This document shows positions 47,498 through 57,515 of a stretch of 64,000 nucleotides of DNA, in pieces. The notes beneath the pieces were generated by a model. The model did no database searches. It worked only from the letters and a program-made list of their open reading frames with translations, and was not told the DNA's origin. The stretch comes from Actinomortierella ambigua (lineage: Eukaryota; Mortierellomycota; Mortierellomycetes; Mortierellales; Mortierellaceae): assembly GCA_016098155.1 (NCBI GenBank), contig JAAAJB010000071.1, forward strand, positions 1 through 64,000. The letters run 5' to 3'. Every line of letters starts with the position of its first letter. Position 1 is the stretch's first letter. A program made the position numbers and the translations under genes.

Positions 47498-48954
47498 GCT
47501 AGTGAGCCTCGGAGTGTCGTCTCCTGTAATTGAAAAGTGATGTGTGGGGCGATCGAATGCAGTGGTGACAATAGAAGCGCGTTTTCTGCGCCTTTTCTTT
47601 TCTTTTCTTTTCTTTTTTGTTCACGAGAGCTCCTTTATGCTTGATTGGCGCCTCCGTGTCTGCAGTGTTCAATATATCCTGATAACACAAGGCCAAGCGG
47701 TGCCGAAGATGGGGAGAGAAATGAACTGAGGAGTATGCACTGCTTGTGTTGGCGAGCTTGACGAGAGAAGTAGGATGAGGTGTATGTGCCTGATTATGAA
47801 CAGAGAATTTCTGCTTCACAAGAACAAGGGTTGCAGAGAGAAAGGAAGAAGGAAAAGATGGGGTTGAGTAATCGAGGGCAAGTACGGAAAAATAAGAGTG
47901 CACCTTACAAAACAAGGGCCGGCAGCTTGTTGTGGGCAGCAGCTATTGATAGAACAACTAGCAAGGCAGCTGGACGCGCATCCAGCTAATGGGTTGCATA
48001 GTCGCTATCCTAGCCTCCCCTTGGGACCCCCCCTTTTCCTTTCGAATTAGCCCCCGTTCCCCCCCCCCACTCACTCGGCGCCATTGTTTTTTGAAAGAGA
48101 GAAAAGGAGGCGCTCATCCAAACGTGGCTTTCGGGGAATGCAAGGGGGATGAAAGGGGTTTACGGTTGGGAGTGTGCCTGCCCCTTGCTTTTGAGAGCTT
48201 TGCTGGCTAGCCTGGTGAATGATGGACGGGCGTGCATACGCACAACGCACTTTTGAGCTTTGCAAATCTTGGAGGAGTGGTGTGAACAAGCGAATGAAAT
48301 GGAGTGTGGTGGTGGCGTGGGAGCAGGGAGTTTAAGAAGGAGAGTAAAAGTGGTATAGAAGCTCAGGACCGACGATGATGGTGTACAGCGAAATGAGGTC
48401 GAGGATCGAAGAAAAATGATGGGAGCGAGTACGCAATATTTGCTGTGCGCCCTGGGGATTCGAATCCACTGATGTATGCAACATACCTGTCCAAAGAGAG
48501 AATGATCCAGAAGGAAGGGGGTGGGAGGTATTGAGTATGTATGCGTGGCAACAAAAAAAGAAAGAGATGAATGGAAAAGAGGGTACGTGAGTGAATGAGT
48601 GGATAGGTGAGTGAAGGGAAGAGAGGGAGAGAGAGAGAGGTTAGATGTACAGAAATTGTAGCAAAGGCGGAAGAAGAGAGAGGAGTATTTCTTTTTGGAT
48701 GAGAATGCGCGAGAGATTTGAACAAAGGGCTTTCTTTTTCTCTGTGTAAGAGAAAGACGTGTACCTGAAAGGGAATAACAAAGTCAAGGAACGAAATGAT
48801 GGTATCGAGGTCAGAACAGAATTTCAAGAGGTATGGAACGGGTGCAATGAGCACAAAAAACAATCTCGGCGAACAATGGATACCGCGCAAAAGGCGGCAA
48901 AATAGGTTTACCACTTTGAGGCAGAATGAGAACCAAGGCAACCACAGCGAAAGT

Positions 48955-49010
48955 GTATGTGAGAGAGTGAGAGAGAGTGAGAGAGCAAGAGAGAGAGAGA
49001 GAGAGAGAAC
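48955..49010. repeat. GA-rich microsatellite
   Basis: GAGAGT and GA units in tandem (gagagagtgagag type), ending in an almost perfect GA run. Confidence 0.8.
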
Positions 49011-49549
49011 AGTGAGACAGAGCAGAGCACGTCTCTAGGAGGCGGTGGTGGTTTTTGATGATAAGCAGACAGACAGGCAGCAGACAGCCATGCAGACAGA
49101 TAGACAGACAAAGACAAAATGGCATTTACAATTCAGGCCAGGCATCGCCATGCTGTGGCCCGCAATGGCAAATGGGTTTGCGTACGGTTCCAATCATTTC
49201 TCGTTCGTCTGTTCTTCCCGCGCCTAATTATGACATGATGGCATCCATGCCCTCCCCTCCCCCTTTCCCCTCCCCTCCTTCCTTCCCTTGCCCCCCCTTT
49301 TTTTGCGGAGGGTGAGGCCTCCTTTTGCTACTGCCGACCCCAAAGACCTGTTTATGCATTCGTCGCTTAAGAGATCCAGCCCATCGCGCAGATCTCATGG
49401 CTTGTGCGCGAAAACCCAACTGCAGCTTGCCTGCAGCCCCGCGCTTGGACATCTAGTGTGAACGTCTAACCGCGCGACACGAAAAAAAAAGGAAAAGGAG
49501 CTTGTCGAGAGGGGATAAGGAAAATGTTTTTGTTGAAGGTAAAGGATAG

Positions 49550-49662
49550 GTGGATGGCCGGATGGATGGCCAGATGGATGACTGACTGGCTGGCTGACTG
49601 GCCGACTGGCTGACTGGCTGGCTGACTGGCCGACTGGCTGGCTGACCGACTGGCTGGATGCT
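49550..49662. repeat. GACTGGCT minisatellite
   Basis: Tandem copies of a variable 4- to 12-bp unit built from GACTGGCTGGCT and GACTGGCCGACT, flanked on the left by GGATGGAT/GGCCAGAT variants. At least eight copies are recognisable. It does not code for anything supportable and lies in the gene-poor region. Confidence 0.85.
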
Positions 49663-50294
49663 GCTTACGTATACACTGACAACATCATGGCCATCATCAT
49701 GATGGATGTGGCCAAGGTGCCTCTGAACGTGCGTGGCACGCACGACGCGAATGCAGAAGAGAACCACAAAAGCACTTCTTGAATCACAAACACAACTGGA
49801 TGAGAAAACAGAGCGATCATCACTAAACTGCCTTGATTGGATAGTTGGACCCCACGGGACACATTCGGGGAAGTGTCAAGAGAGAAAAAAAAAGAGGCGG
49901 AGCTGAGAGCAGCCTTGATTGTGGTTGTGCCACTCTCTCCTTTTTCATGACCACACAGGCAACAACAACACAGCTTACCATCCTCTTTCTCCTTCTCCTC
50001 TCTCTCTCCTCTCTCTCCTCTCTCTCGCTTCTTTCCTGCCATTGCACCCTTGCACCCCCTTGAGTGTGTAGACACGCCGATTCAGAGGAACAACCACACA
50101 CAACACACCAGAGCAATACATATTCATGTTTCCTACTCGTTTCTCAGAAGCTCTATCGTTTGCCTAGAGTTTTTATTGTACAGAGGATGGAAGTGATAGA
50201 GAAAAGACTACTTGAAAAAATGGTCAAAGGCATGTGGCACAATCAATAGGTGGCTGGTACGACAAGACTTTAGAGGAGAGGGAGTGCTGCGCGC

Positions 50295-51967
50295 TTAAGC
50301 AGTCTTCTCGTCGTCAGAAGTGGCAGCAGAGGCAGGGGTCTTGGTCTTCTTCTCGTCAGCAATACGGCGGGCTTCATAGTGGACAGCAGCAACCTGCTCC
50401 TTGAGCTGGGCGGCCATACCCTGGACCTTTTGGCCAGTGGGGCTCTGAAGAGCCTGATGAGAGAGCTCAACGCCCTGAGCGACGGTGGCGTTGACACGGT
50501 CCTGGACATGGTACTTGCTGTCAATCTCCTGTGCCTTTACAGAGACGCGGTACTTCTCGTCAAAAGCTTGGGCCTGGGCCTTGGCGTAGGAGAGGTACGA
50601 GTTGATCCTGTCCTTGAAGCCGTACTTGGCATCGAGCTCCAAGCCCTTCTCGATGATCGAGTCCGACAGCGTGTATCCGGCAGCGAGCATCTCAGCATAC
50701 ATAGGGGCCTTGGGCTTGTTCTCCTGGGAGGGCTCGCCGTTGGTATCCGCAGTCTCCTCAAAGTAGGGCTTGACAGTGATCTGGGTGTCGACAATCATGG
50801 CATTGGTGAGCATACAGGCGGTCTTAGCAGCCGATTCTAAAAAGAGTATATGTACATAAGCATACACAAATCGGAGTCAGATGTTGCCCTTGATAACTTT
50901 AGAAGGAAATAGAAGCAATCAAGCTTTTGGTGTTGTGGACACGCTCTCCCCCCCCCTCTTGCCTCCTGGACCTCGACCTCAACCTCGACGACCTCGACCT
51001 CACGCACCCCCCCCCCTCACGACCTCTCGTCTGATACAAACAGTAAGGGTTTTGCACTGTCATGCATCATGTTGCACACACAGCACAAAAAGAAAGGAGG
51101 GACATGTCACGCTTTGACTAGCGTCATCATGACCTTTGATTTGTGATATGAATTGATTCGACAAGAGGATCAATGGGGCGATAGGGGATCACGATATGCC
51201 CAAAAAAAATTGAGCGCCAAGAGTTCTTTTTGGGGTGATGCAATAGGACAGAGAAAGGGATAAGGATGGGAGTACAACTGCCACTTACCACGCTCAAAGA
51301 GAACCAGGGCGGTCTGACGATCACCATCCCTACAAAAGAGACGAGACGATAAGAGGGGAGAGAAAAAGACAGGTAAGTGTCAGCTCTCACCACCTTATGC
51401 ACAGGTATCTGTCGTTTGATTTTTTTTTCCCAGGCTCGAACTGAAGGACGAGATCCTTACTTCTGGAGTTCAAACTCGGAAATCTTGCCACAGAACAGGA
51501 AGAAGTCCTTCACTAACGATCAGAAATGAGAGAGAGAGAGAAGAAAGAAAGAAAGAAAGAAAACGCCATCAGTACTGGTGGCCAGCTAGTAAAGGACCAC
51601 AAACCCCTCTTTATAACGCTCGTAGACTAAGAAACCCGCCAAGCCAACGCGCTATCGCGGAAAAAGAACTTTCCAAAGCGCATTGTAATTGCAACGGACG
51701 CCCCATGGCTTGGTGAACATACCAGTCTTCTCCGAGGCAGTAGCACTGATGTTGGTGACAAGGATCAGGTTGGGAGTAGGGGTAGCGGGAATCTATTGAA
51801 GAGTTGACGGTGCGATNNNNNNNNNNAAAAAAAAAAGGCAGGCAGACGCGTATATGAGGAAGAAAGAAGTCAGTATCGATCGTCTTGGGGGCACCGAATG
51901 CAGTGTACTGGGATGGTAGCGAGATTCATGCAGTGATGTGTACCTTGACGTGGGCCCAGTTGGTCAT
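50295..51967 (-). CDS. Vip1-like RRM protein
   Basis: Five exons (51967-51944, 51792-51723, 51512-51461, 51329-51289, 50836-50295) encode 242 residues; four small 5' exons are joined in frame. The RRM covers about residues 15-90: PNLILVTNISATASEKT (RNP2-like strand), VKDFFLFCGKISEFELQK, DGDRQTALVLFERESAAKTACMLTNAMI and VDTQITVKPYF. The rest is helical with alternating DAKYGFKDRINSYLSYA and DSKYHVQDRVNATVAQG units and a Lys/Ala-rich end. This matches the fungal Vip1 family (S. pombe Vip1 and relatives), RNA-binding proteins of poorly known role. The start MTNWAHVKV gives an initial exon of only eight codons. A 10-base gap lies in intron 1. The C-terminal repeated helices resemble those of proteins binding membranes or filaments, but no function is claimed. 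Confidence 0.8.
51817..51826. other. Assembly gap (10 N)
   Basis: Unknown bases inside intron 1 of the Vip1-like gene, next to a 10-base A run; real length unknown. Confidence 0.98.
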
Positions 51968-53312
51968 GTTGAAGATGCGATGAGGATGTGTTGGTGTATT
52001 TGAGAATGAAGAGAAAAAAAAAAAGTAGGGGACCAACCTATTTAAGGCTTTCCATTTTCTCGTCAAAGGCATATGATATTGCCCCAGGGTTTTGCTCACT
52101 GACGTAAATCTGGACTTCATATGACAGTGAGCGTTGACCACGGCCGCGTGTGAGACGCAGTGTCAGAAATCTTTTCACTTGCACGCTACTCGCGCTCGCT
52201 CCTCATGCTCGCAGAGGAGGCTGCTCTCCCTCGAGGAGCTTGATCTTCGCCAGCTACTACGTCTCGCGTCTGAGAGCACTCTCCAATATGACTCCACCTT
52301 GTTCACTAGCCGCATGTCCGTTGCCCACATCAAGAACACATGCAATCCAACCTGTGGGCCCCTCGCTCGGCCTCCCATATTCTTGTCGTCCCTCCCCCTT
52401 GTGGGAAATTTACAAACTGTCGGCTCAACATCGTAATGAAGCACATACCATTTTCCTGTGAGTCCGAGGCTTTTACATGTGTGGATCGGGACTCATGTGC
52501 TTGAATCGAAAGTCCCAAAAATTACGTCAGTTTTTCGAGCGTGAGCTGGGTGCCAAGCGGAGGGAGACCGCCTATACACAGCCACCGTACACCCAAGGTA
52601 ACGTAACCTGAGTGCCAAGAGATACCGCTCTCTTCGTCCCACACGCCACCCTCGACCTACACTGATCCACATCGAGTGCGAAGCTATGACAGAGCGGCGG
52701 CAACACCCAGCACAACTCCTGTTCAGTCGCGACGTCCCTTGTACGAGTGTTTGCAGGGCCTGGCTTGAAGTATCCGATTTCTCTCTCACCTCTGCATCAA
52801 ACGACATGTTAGGGTTGTGAAAAGCATGGAGGCACGAAGAGTCAGGGTAAATAAGATGGCTCGTGCCATGCTTTCTCTTACTACTGTTGGACCCATGCGA
52901 CGGAAAAATAGCCAAATTTAACACATTAGGTGTATCAGCGATGCGTTTCTCTGTTCGATAGATCGAAGAAGTCTGGTGCGGAGGGAATGTGTGCTGGAGG
53001 CTGAGGAGGACGAGCGTTCTTTTATAGCTTAAACGAGTTGCCCTGGGCGGGGAAAGTTTGTGTTAGTGCATCACATAGGCTTATCAAAGTGGTGTGCAAG
53101 CATAGTCCATCCTACTATTGTACTACAGCGCACAGCTTCGAGCCTACGATTCATGTAACAACATGGGCAGCACTCAAGTAAAAAAAAAAAAAGTAAAAAT
53201 GGAAGTAAAATTTCGCACTTTGTGACTGCATCGCGAATGTCCGGTACAACAAGGATGACAGGAAACAAAACCTGCCTACCCTTCATCCTTCTTCGCACCC
53301 TGCTGTAACACC
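51968..53312. other. Intergenic region without a supportable gene
   Basis: About 1.3 kb between divergent genes. Two competing frames overlap at 52134-52461 (+) and 52175-52444 (-), and a 143-codon frame lies at 52493-52924 (-). None shows a known family motif, and codon use is unlike the neighbouring genes. A GT directly after MSFDAE (minus strand, about 52805) could be the first exon end of a small unknown gene, but nothing downstream supports it. Confidence 0.45.
52040..52046 (-). promoter_or_regulatory. Possible TATA element of the Vip1-like gene
   Basis: On the minus strand TTAAATA lies about 75 bp upstream of the ATG at 51967. It is an imperfect match, so the assignment is weak. Confidence 0.25.
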
Positions 53313-53779
53313 ATGCGTCAAAACTTCCTCGGCGTCGTCGTTGGCACTGCCATGCAAAAGACCGTCAAGGTCAGGGTGATGACCCAGAAGGTTCACCCTA
53401 TTGTTCGCAAGGTACGATTGACTCTGACATTTAATCACCTTGCATTCTGATCAGGTCTCCTGCTGTCCATGTGTGGAGTCGGGATCAAGTGGCGTGCAAT
53501 GTGCTTGCTTCTGCTGAGTATGTCATGTGAGGCTCGTTTACTTCTTTCTCAATGCGTGGTTTCTAAATTTTTGAGTTATTTATTGTAATTCGATAGACCT
53601 ACAACTCGTACAAGAACTACCTTGCTCACGACGAGGCCTCTAAGGCCAAACTGGGCGATATTGTCCGCATTGAGGCATGCCGGCCCGTGAGCGCACGGAA
53701 ACACTTTACAGTCGCCGAAATTGTCAACGAGGCCAAGGTTTATGAGCACCCTTCCACCACCAAGAAGGCTACGGCATAG
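53313..53779 (+). CDS. MRPS17: Mitochondrial small-subunit ribosomal protein uS17m
   Basis: Two exons (53313-53411, 53597-53779) encode 93 residues. The S17 fold is clear: NFLGVVVGTAMQKTVKVRV, KVHPIVRK, then across the splice TYNSYKNYLAHDE, KLGDIVRIEACRPVSARKHF and TVAEIV. The bacterial-type signature GDIVRIEECRPLSKTK is nearly kept (ACRPVSARK). It lacks the long extension of the cytosolic S11 type, which points to the mitochondrial ribosome. uS17 binds 16S-type rRNA near helices 7 and 11. The protein starts almost directly with the fold, so the first residues MRQNFLG may serve as an uncleaved targeting signal. Confidence 0.92.
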
Positions 53780-54721
53780 GGACCTTACACGACAATTTCT
53801 GTTCAGGAGGACGACCATAATGGATCTGTAAGGAGCATTCTCGCCAGGAACGCTGAGACCACAGTTGGTTTCGATCCTGTGGTAGTTGTGACCCTGTAGA
53901 GACTACCGGAGAGGGTTGGCCACGCTATTAGATTTTTCAAGCCCACATCATCATTGTACTTATATACACGCATTAAACCGTACATTTTATCGAACCAAGC
54001 GCCATTGTGGGCTATCTTGATACGCTCTACATGGCCATATCGTGGAAAAATGAAAAGGTCAGTGAGCCAGAGAGGAGCATCCTCACTGTGGCGCCGCTGT
54101 AGGTGCAGAGGGCTAGAATGATGATAATGGCAACGCTGCGTAGCGTACGGTGTGATACAGGGCATACAGCAACAAAGCTGTTGCCACCAACCCTGCTGAG
54201 GAAAATGTTAATCAACTCGATGTTCCTGACAAGGTACCGAGCTTGCCAGAAGATGGTATCACCTCCATCCAACTTTACACAGCCATTTTAAGGAAGGAGT
54301 ATGGCCACAGAGATTGGCAAGGGTATGTACGCGACCGGTTGATGCGATGTGCTGCATGCAGCAGTAGATGCGACGCACTGCTTTCGACTGAGCCCTCCAT
54401 GCCGCGCTGCAAGGCGTTGCTAGCTTTTCTAGACACAGGAAAGCATGATGCAATCTGGCCTCTCCTTATGCCCACAGAAGCTGGCCAAATATTTTTTTGT
54501 CATTCATAAAGGAACGTGTCTCTACAACACCTATACGAGATGATTTAAGGAAATTTGGCACGTACTTGCGTGTGCTCCGTCTTGCGAGGCCACTTAGAAT
54601 CGGGACTATAGAACCCGCTTGGTAAGCCGTAGGAGATCTCTCTCACCTTATACAGCCGACTGCCTTGCGAGTGTTGATATGTTGCTCAAATCCTGACCAG
54701 TCTTGCCTACGAAGAAACTGA
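53780..54721. other. Gene-poor stretch left of the tRNA repeat
   Basis: About 940 bp without a supportable gene. Reading frames are short, occur on both strands and have irregular codon use. The sequence merges on the right into the minus-oriented copy of the repeat described at 54722-54835, so it may be decayed mobile-element DNA. Confidence 0.5.
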
Positions 54722-54835
54722 GGGGTGCCTCTTCCCTTTGTTTCCGTAGCAGATAGTCTTTATCCTCTATTGTTGCAACAGGCGGCCGCATCATCGCGGA
54801 CAGGTGTGGGCCGAAGAATGAAGCCCTCTCTTGAG
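54722..54835 (-). repeat. Left arm of a ~115-bp inverted repeat flanking tRNA-Val
   Basis: Read on the minus strand, this segment matches 55551-55672 over about 115 bp with a few short gaps. Shared blocks in order: TCAAGAGAGGG, TTCATTCTT, ACCTGTCCGCGAT, TTGCAACAATAGA and TTTGCTACGG-type followed by ACAAAGGGA. The orientation is opposite, so the two arms could fold on each other. Confidence 0.7.
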
Positions 54836-54837
54836 TC

Positions 54838-55164
54838 TTGAGGCCCGTAAAAAAAAAGTTGAAGGGGGTTTTTTTCTTCAACTGAAAAAAAAAAAGTTGG
54901 GGGTCAACTTTCCTAGTTGTCACAATGACACTTTGAGTTGTCACAAATGAAAATGATTTTATCATTTAACCGAAATCCAAATTTTCAACCAAGTTCGCGT
55001 GGTGTAGTTGGTTATCACGTCTGTCTAACACACAGACGGTCCTCGGTTCGAGTCCGAGCGCGAACAGCTGGTTTCTTTTGCAACTTTTCCATGTACCCTC
55101 GGCGCGATCGGAAAACACTGACAACTTGGTAATCTTTTTTTTTTTTTTCATTCACGGGCCTCAA
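54838..55164. repeat. Inner 11-bp inverted repeat around tRNA-Val
   Basis: TTGAGGCCCGT at 54838-54848 is matched exactly by its reverse complement at 55154-55164. Each copy is followed inwards by a long A (or T) run. The 327-bp unit so defined contains the tRNA, a local hairpin (AGTTGAA near 54857 against TTCAACT near 54877) and nothing else recognisable. Confidence 0.6.
54993..55065 (+). tRNA. tRNA-Val (anticodon AAC)
   Basis: A complete 73-nucleotide cloverleaf without intron. The acceptor stem GTTCGCG pairs with CGCGAAC at the end (7 bp). The D arm contains GGTGTAGTTGGTTATCAC (A box). The anticodon stem TCTGT/ACAGA encloses the loop CTAACAC, giving anticodon AAC for valine. The T arm is CTCGG-TTCGAGT-CCGAG (B box). 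Four T residues at 55076-55079 form a Pol III terminator. CCA is not encoded, as expected in a nuclear gene. It sits at the centre of nested inverted repeats. Confidence 0.95.
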
Positions 55165-55550
55165 TGGAGGATTTATCTAATTGTCGGGATGGGTCGACCT
55201 CAGTTACCTGTAGACCCCTTGCGAGTTTTTTTTTGGGGCGTCTTTAAAGAGTTTCATCATATGTACGATCATTGTTCGATATTCCACGAACATGCGTCAC
55301 AATCTTGCACTCAAAGTTTCTGCAAAATATCTATTGATCCTGCACACATATCAGTACATCACATATTCTGCTTCTCAGATCACCACGCGTTTAGGTCGGT
55401 GCTCACCAGTCACGCGTGTGCAAATGCGTGGCTGAGAGGGAAGGTCAAGAGTCCACCTGAAGTGGAATGAGGGTTCGATTCATGAGTGTGCAAGGGGTCG
55501 ACACTTCGGGGCCGACAGATAGAGGAAAAGGGGGTCGACATTTAGAGTCA

Positions 55551-55672
55551 CCCTTCAAGAGAGGGTTTCATTCTTAGGCACGTACCTGTCCGCGATCTGC
55601 GAGATGTGGCCTTCCGTTGCAACAATAGAAGATACAGAGTATTTGCTACGGATACAAAGGGAGGAGGGTGAC
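55551..55672 (+). repeat. Right arm of the ~115-bp inverted repeat flanking tRNA-Val
   Basis: Plus-oriented copy of the repeat whose inverted partner is at 54722-54835. It starts in TTCAAGAGAGGGTTTCATTC and continues through ACCTGTCCGCGATCTGCGAG, TTGCAACAATAGAAGATA and TTTGCTACGGATACAAAGGG. A third, more decayed copy of its first 50 bp lies at 56258-56312. Confidence 0.7.
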
Positions 55673-56099
55673 CAGGAAGGATATGAGCTAAAGTAAGATA
55701 AACTACACACTATAACAAAGGAAATTCCAAAGGGGATGGCGAAGTTTTAAAGGCAGGATACACAAGGGGACAGAGATCAGAAAGGCCCAAGGATGGCAAG
55801 CTCTTCGGGCTTCGTTGGCATCAGCTCTAGGAGAATAAGTGTCATGCCAGAATTCTTGCCAGGGACAGGCCACTTCCCGTGTAGTTACGACAAAGTGTGG
55901 CGGACGGTGCCAGATCCTGCGCATCCACTGGTATAAAGGTCTGAGGCTGCGGTTGAGTCTGATTCTGTGGGTTGTCTCCATGCCTCTTTACGCTTGGCTT
56001 GGGTGAGCGCCGTCTTCATTCGCGTCTTCATTCGCGTCTTGAGGCTGTTAACCGTCAGCCTAATGAGGTCAGCCTTGCAACACCATATCATCACTACTA

Positions 56100-56250
56100 T
56101 CACAACCATCATCATCACCATCATCATCATCACCATCACCACCACCACTACTAATCTTCATCACTATCCCTCATCATCATCAGCACCCTCATAATTACCA
56201 CCACCATCATCACCATCATCACCATCACTGTCATCACCATCATCGCGGGC
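56100..56250. repeat. CAT/CAC trinucleotide array
   Basis: Imperfect ATC, ACC and CAT trinucleotide units over about 150 bp. They create His-rich and Ile/Thr-rich open frames on the plus strand and poly-Met frames on the minus strand, which are not genes. Confidence 0.85.
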
Positions 56251-56257
56251 ATCAATT

Positions 56258-56312
56258 GAAGGTTTTATTCTTCGGCGCGTACCTGTCCACGGTCTACGAG
56301 ACGCGGGATACT
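56258..56312 (+). repeat. Third, decayed copy of the tRNA-flanking repeat
   Basis: Matches the start of the right arm: TTGAAGGTTTTATTCTTCGG, then GCGTACCTGTCCACGGTCTA, then CGAGACG, in the same order and spacing as 55556-55606. The match fades after about 50 bp. Confidence 0.55.
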
Positions 56313-57515
56313 GCCTATTTCTGGGCCAACTTTGTGCTTCGGCTATCTACAATAGCAAAGTCCTAGAATGTGCAAGCGGCAACCTTGTACTGGCCGAATA
56401 GCTGGCAAGTCGTTTAAGCCATCAAAGCGAGGCAACAGATGAGGAGTACAGAGGTCGACTGATATAAAGTTGCTTCTGACAGTGGAACAGACTACGTAGT
56501 GTAGAAGAAGGATGTCGATAAGCTACACAAAGGCCATAAGCTCTCTAGGTTTGGAGATGGCGGTTTTTTCACAGGCGCAAGCAGGTGAAGCCAACATCGA
56601 CTCAGTCTTCCTCCTTGACGCATGACTACTCAGGGCCCAATACCAATCGCCCAACCATGATGTGCTAGAGGTAGTCAAACCAAAGCGCTTGTGGCCCTCC
56701 CACTTTGTAAGACGATTACCAGGCAACACAAGGTATGGGCTGCCTCATTAAGAGTCAAAGAGTGGGGCTCCATGCGACCCCCCCTTCGCTAAAAGCTAAT
56801 CCAAAGTCAGGCACATCGAAGGGGCACAGGCAGGTAATGAGCGAGCTAGTTGCATGTGGTACTTGCAATATTGATCAAGAGCATGCCGTGGCTTCCTCCT
56901 CTTGACGGATAAGTCTTCAAGGTATGGCCAACAGCAGGTAGGGTGATGCAGGAAGCGATCCCCTAAAAAAACTTGCGAGTCGTTTGCCATCGTCGTTCAA
57001 CCTTTGGTTCTGCGTTGTGCCTTGAACCAGTGGAGGATTGTCTGTGCGCGCCCCCCCCCCCTCTCTCCACCCTACCCCACAAGAGTCAGTGGCACATCGT
57101 CAAATCATCCAAGATTTTGCCACCACTTACGCCAAAAGTGACTGTCGAGGAGGGCCCGGGGCACTCGTAAGCATGCCACGAGGCCGTAGCAGCAGCAGCA
57201 GGCAGCTGGACTCGCTTCGTGTCTGTCCCGTCGGCTCCTTCTCGTAGCATGGCACAAAATCTCCGCCAGCCTGGCTTCACCGCCAGCTGTGACATTTTTT
57301 TTTTTCCCTTCTCAGTCCTTTCCATCCTTCCAAGAAGGAGCCCCTATCCCCACCTGTCTCTCTTTCTGTACAACTCTCTTTATTTCCTTGGGTCCGCTCC
57401 TCCTCCCCCACCTCTCTCCCCCATTCCTCTTCTCTCTCTTTCTCCCTCTTGGTTGGTGCCAGATCCAGGATCTCGATCACTCAGCCAATTTGCTTGTCGC
57501 TTTGTCAGCCTTCTC

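Larger units (their letters stand above)
47498..50294. other. Gene-poor region with simple repeats
   Basis: About 2.8 kb without a supportable gene. Left part probably contains the promoter and leader of the RhoGAP-like gene on the minus strand, with T-rich TTTTC repeats at 47596-47620. GA-rich runs lie at 48590-48640 and 48955-49010, a CAGA-rich stretch at 49065-49120, a C/T-rich run at 49245-49310, a GACTGGCT minisatellite at 49550-49662, and CT runs at 49990-50030. Reading frames here are short and repeat-derived. Confidence 0.6.
55673..57515. other. Gene-poor stretch right of the tRNA repeat
   Basis: About 1.8 kb with no supportable gene. It contains the trinucleotide array and the third repeat copy, listed separately, and a pyrimidine-rich region (57300-57460) that is probably the leader or a leader intron of the acrB-like gene; TTTTTTTTTCCCTTCTCAG near 57297-57315 looks like an intron 3' end. 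Short frames near 55703-56148 and 56523-56990 carry no family motif. Confidence 0.5.

Noticed and set aside
56100..56250. His-rich and Met-rich small proteins
   Set aside because: They are translations of an imperfect CAT/CAC trinucleotide array with no start context or conserved feature.
57219..57515. Upstream in-frame extension of the acrB-like protein
   Set aside because: The extension reads through a T/C tract ending in CTTCTCAG, which looks like an intron 3' end, and yields a low-complexity Phe/Leu/Pro peptide. The ATG at 57516 gives a sensible start.
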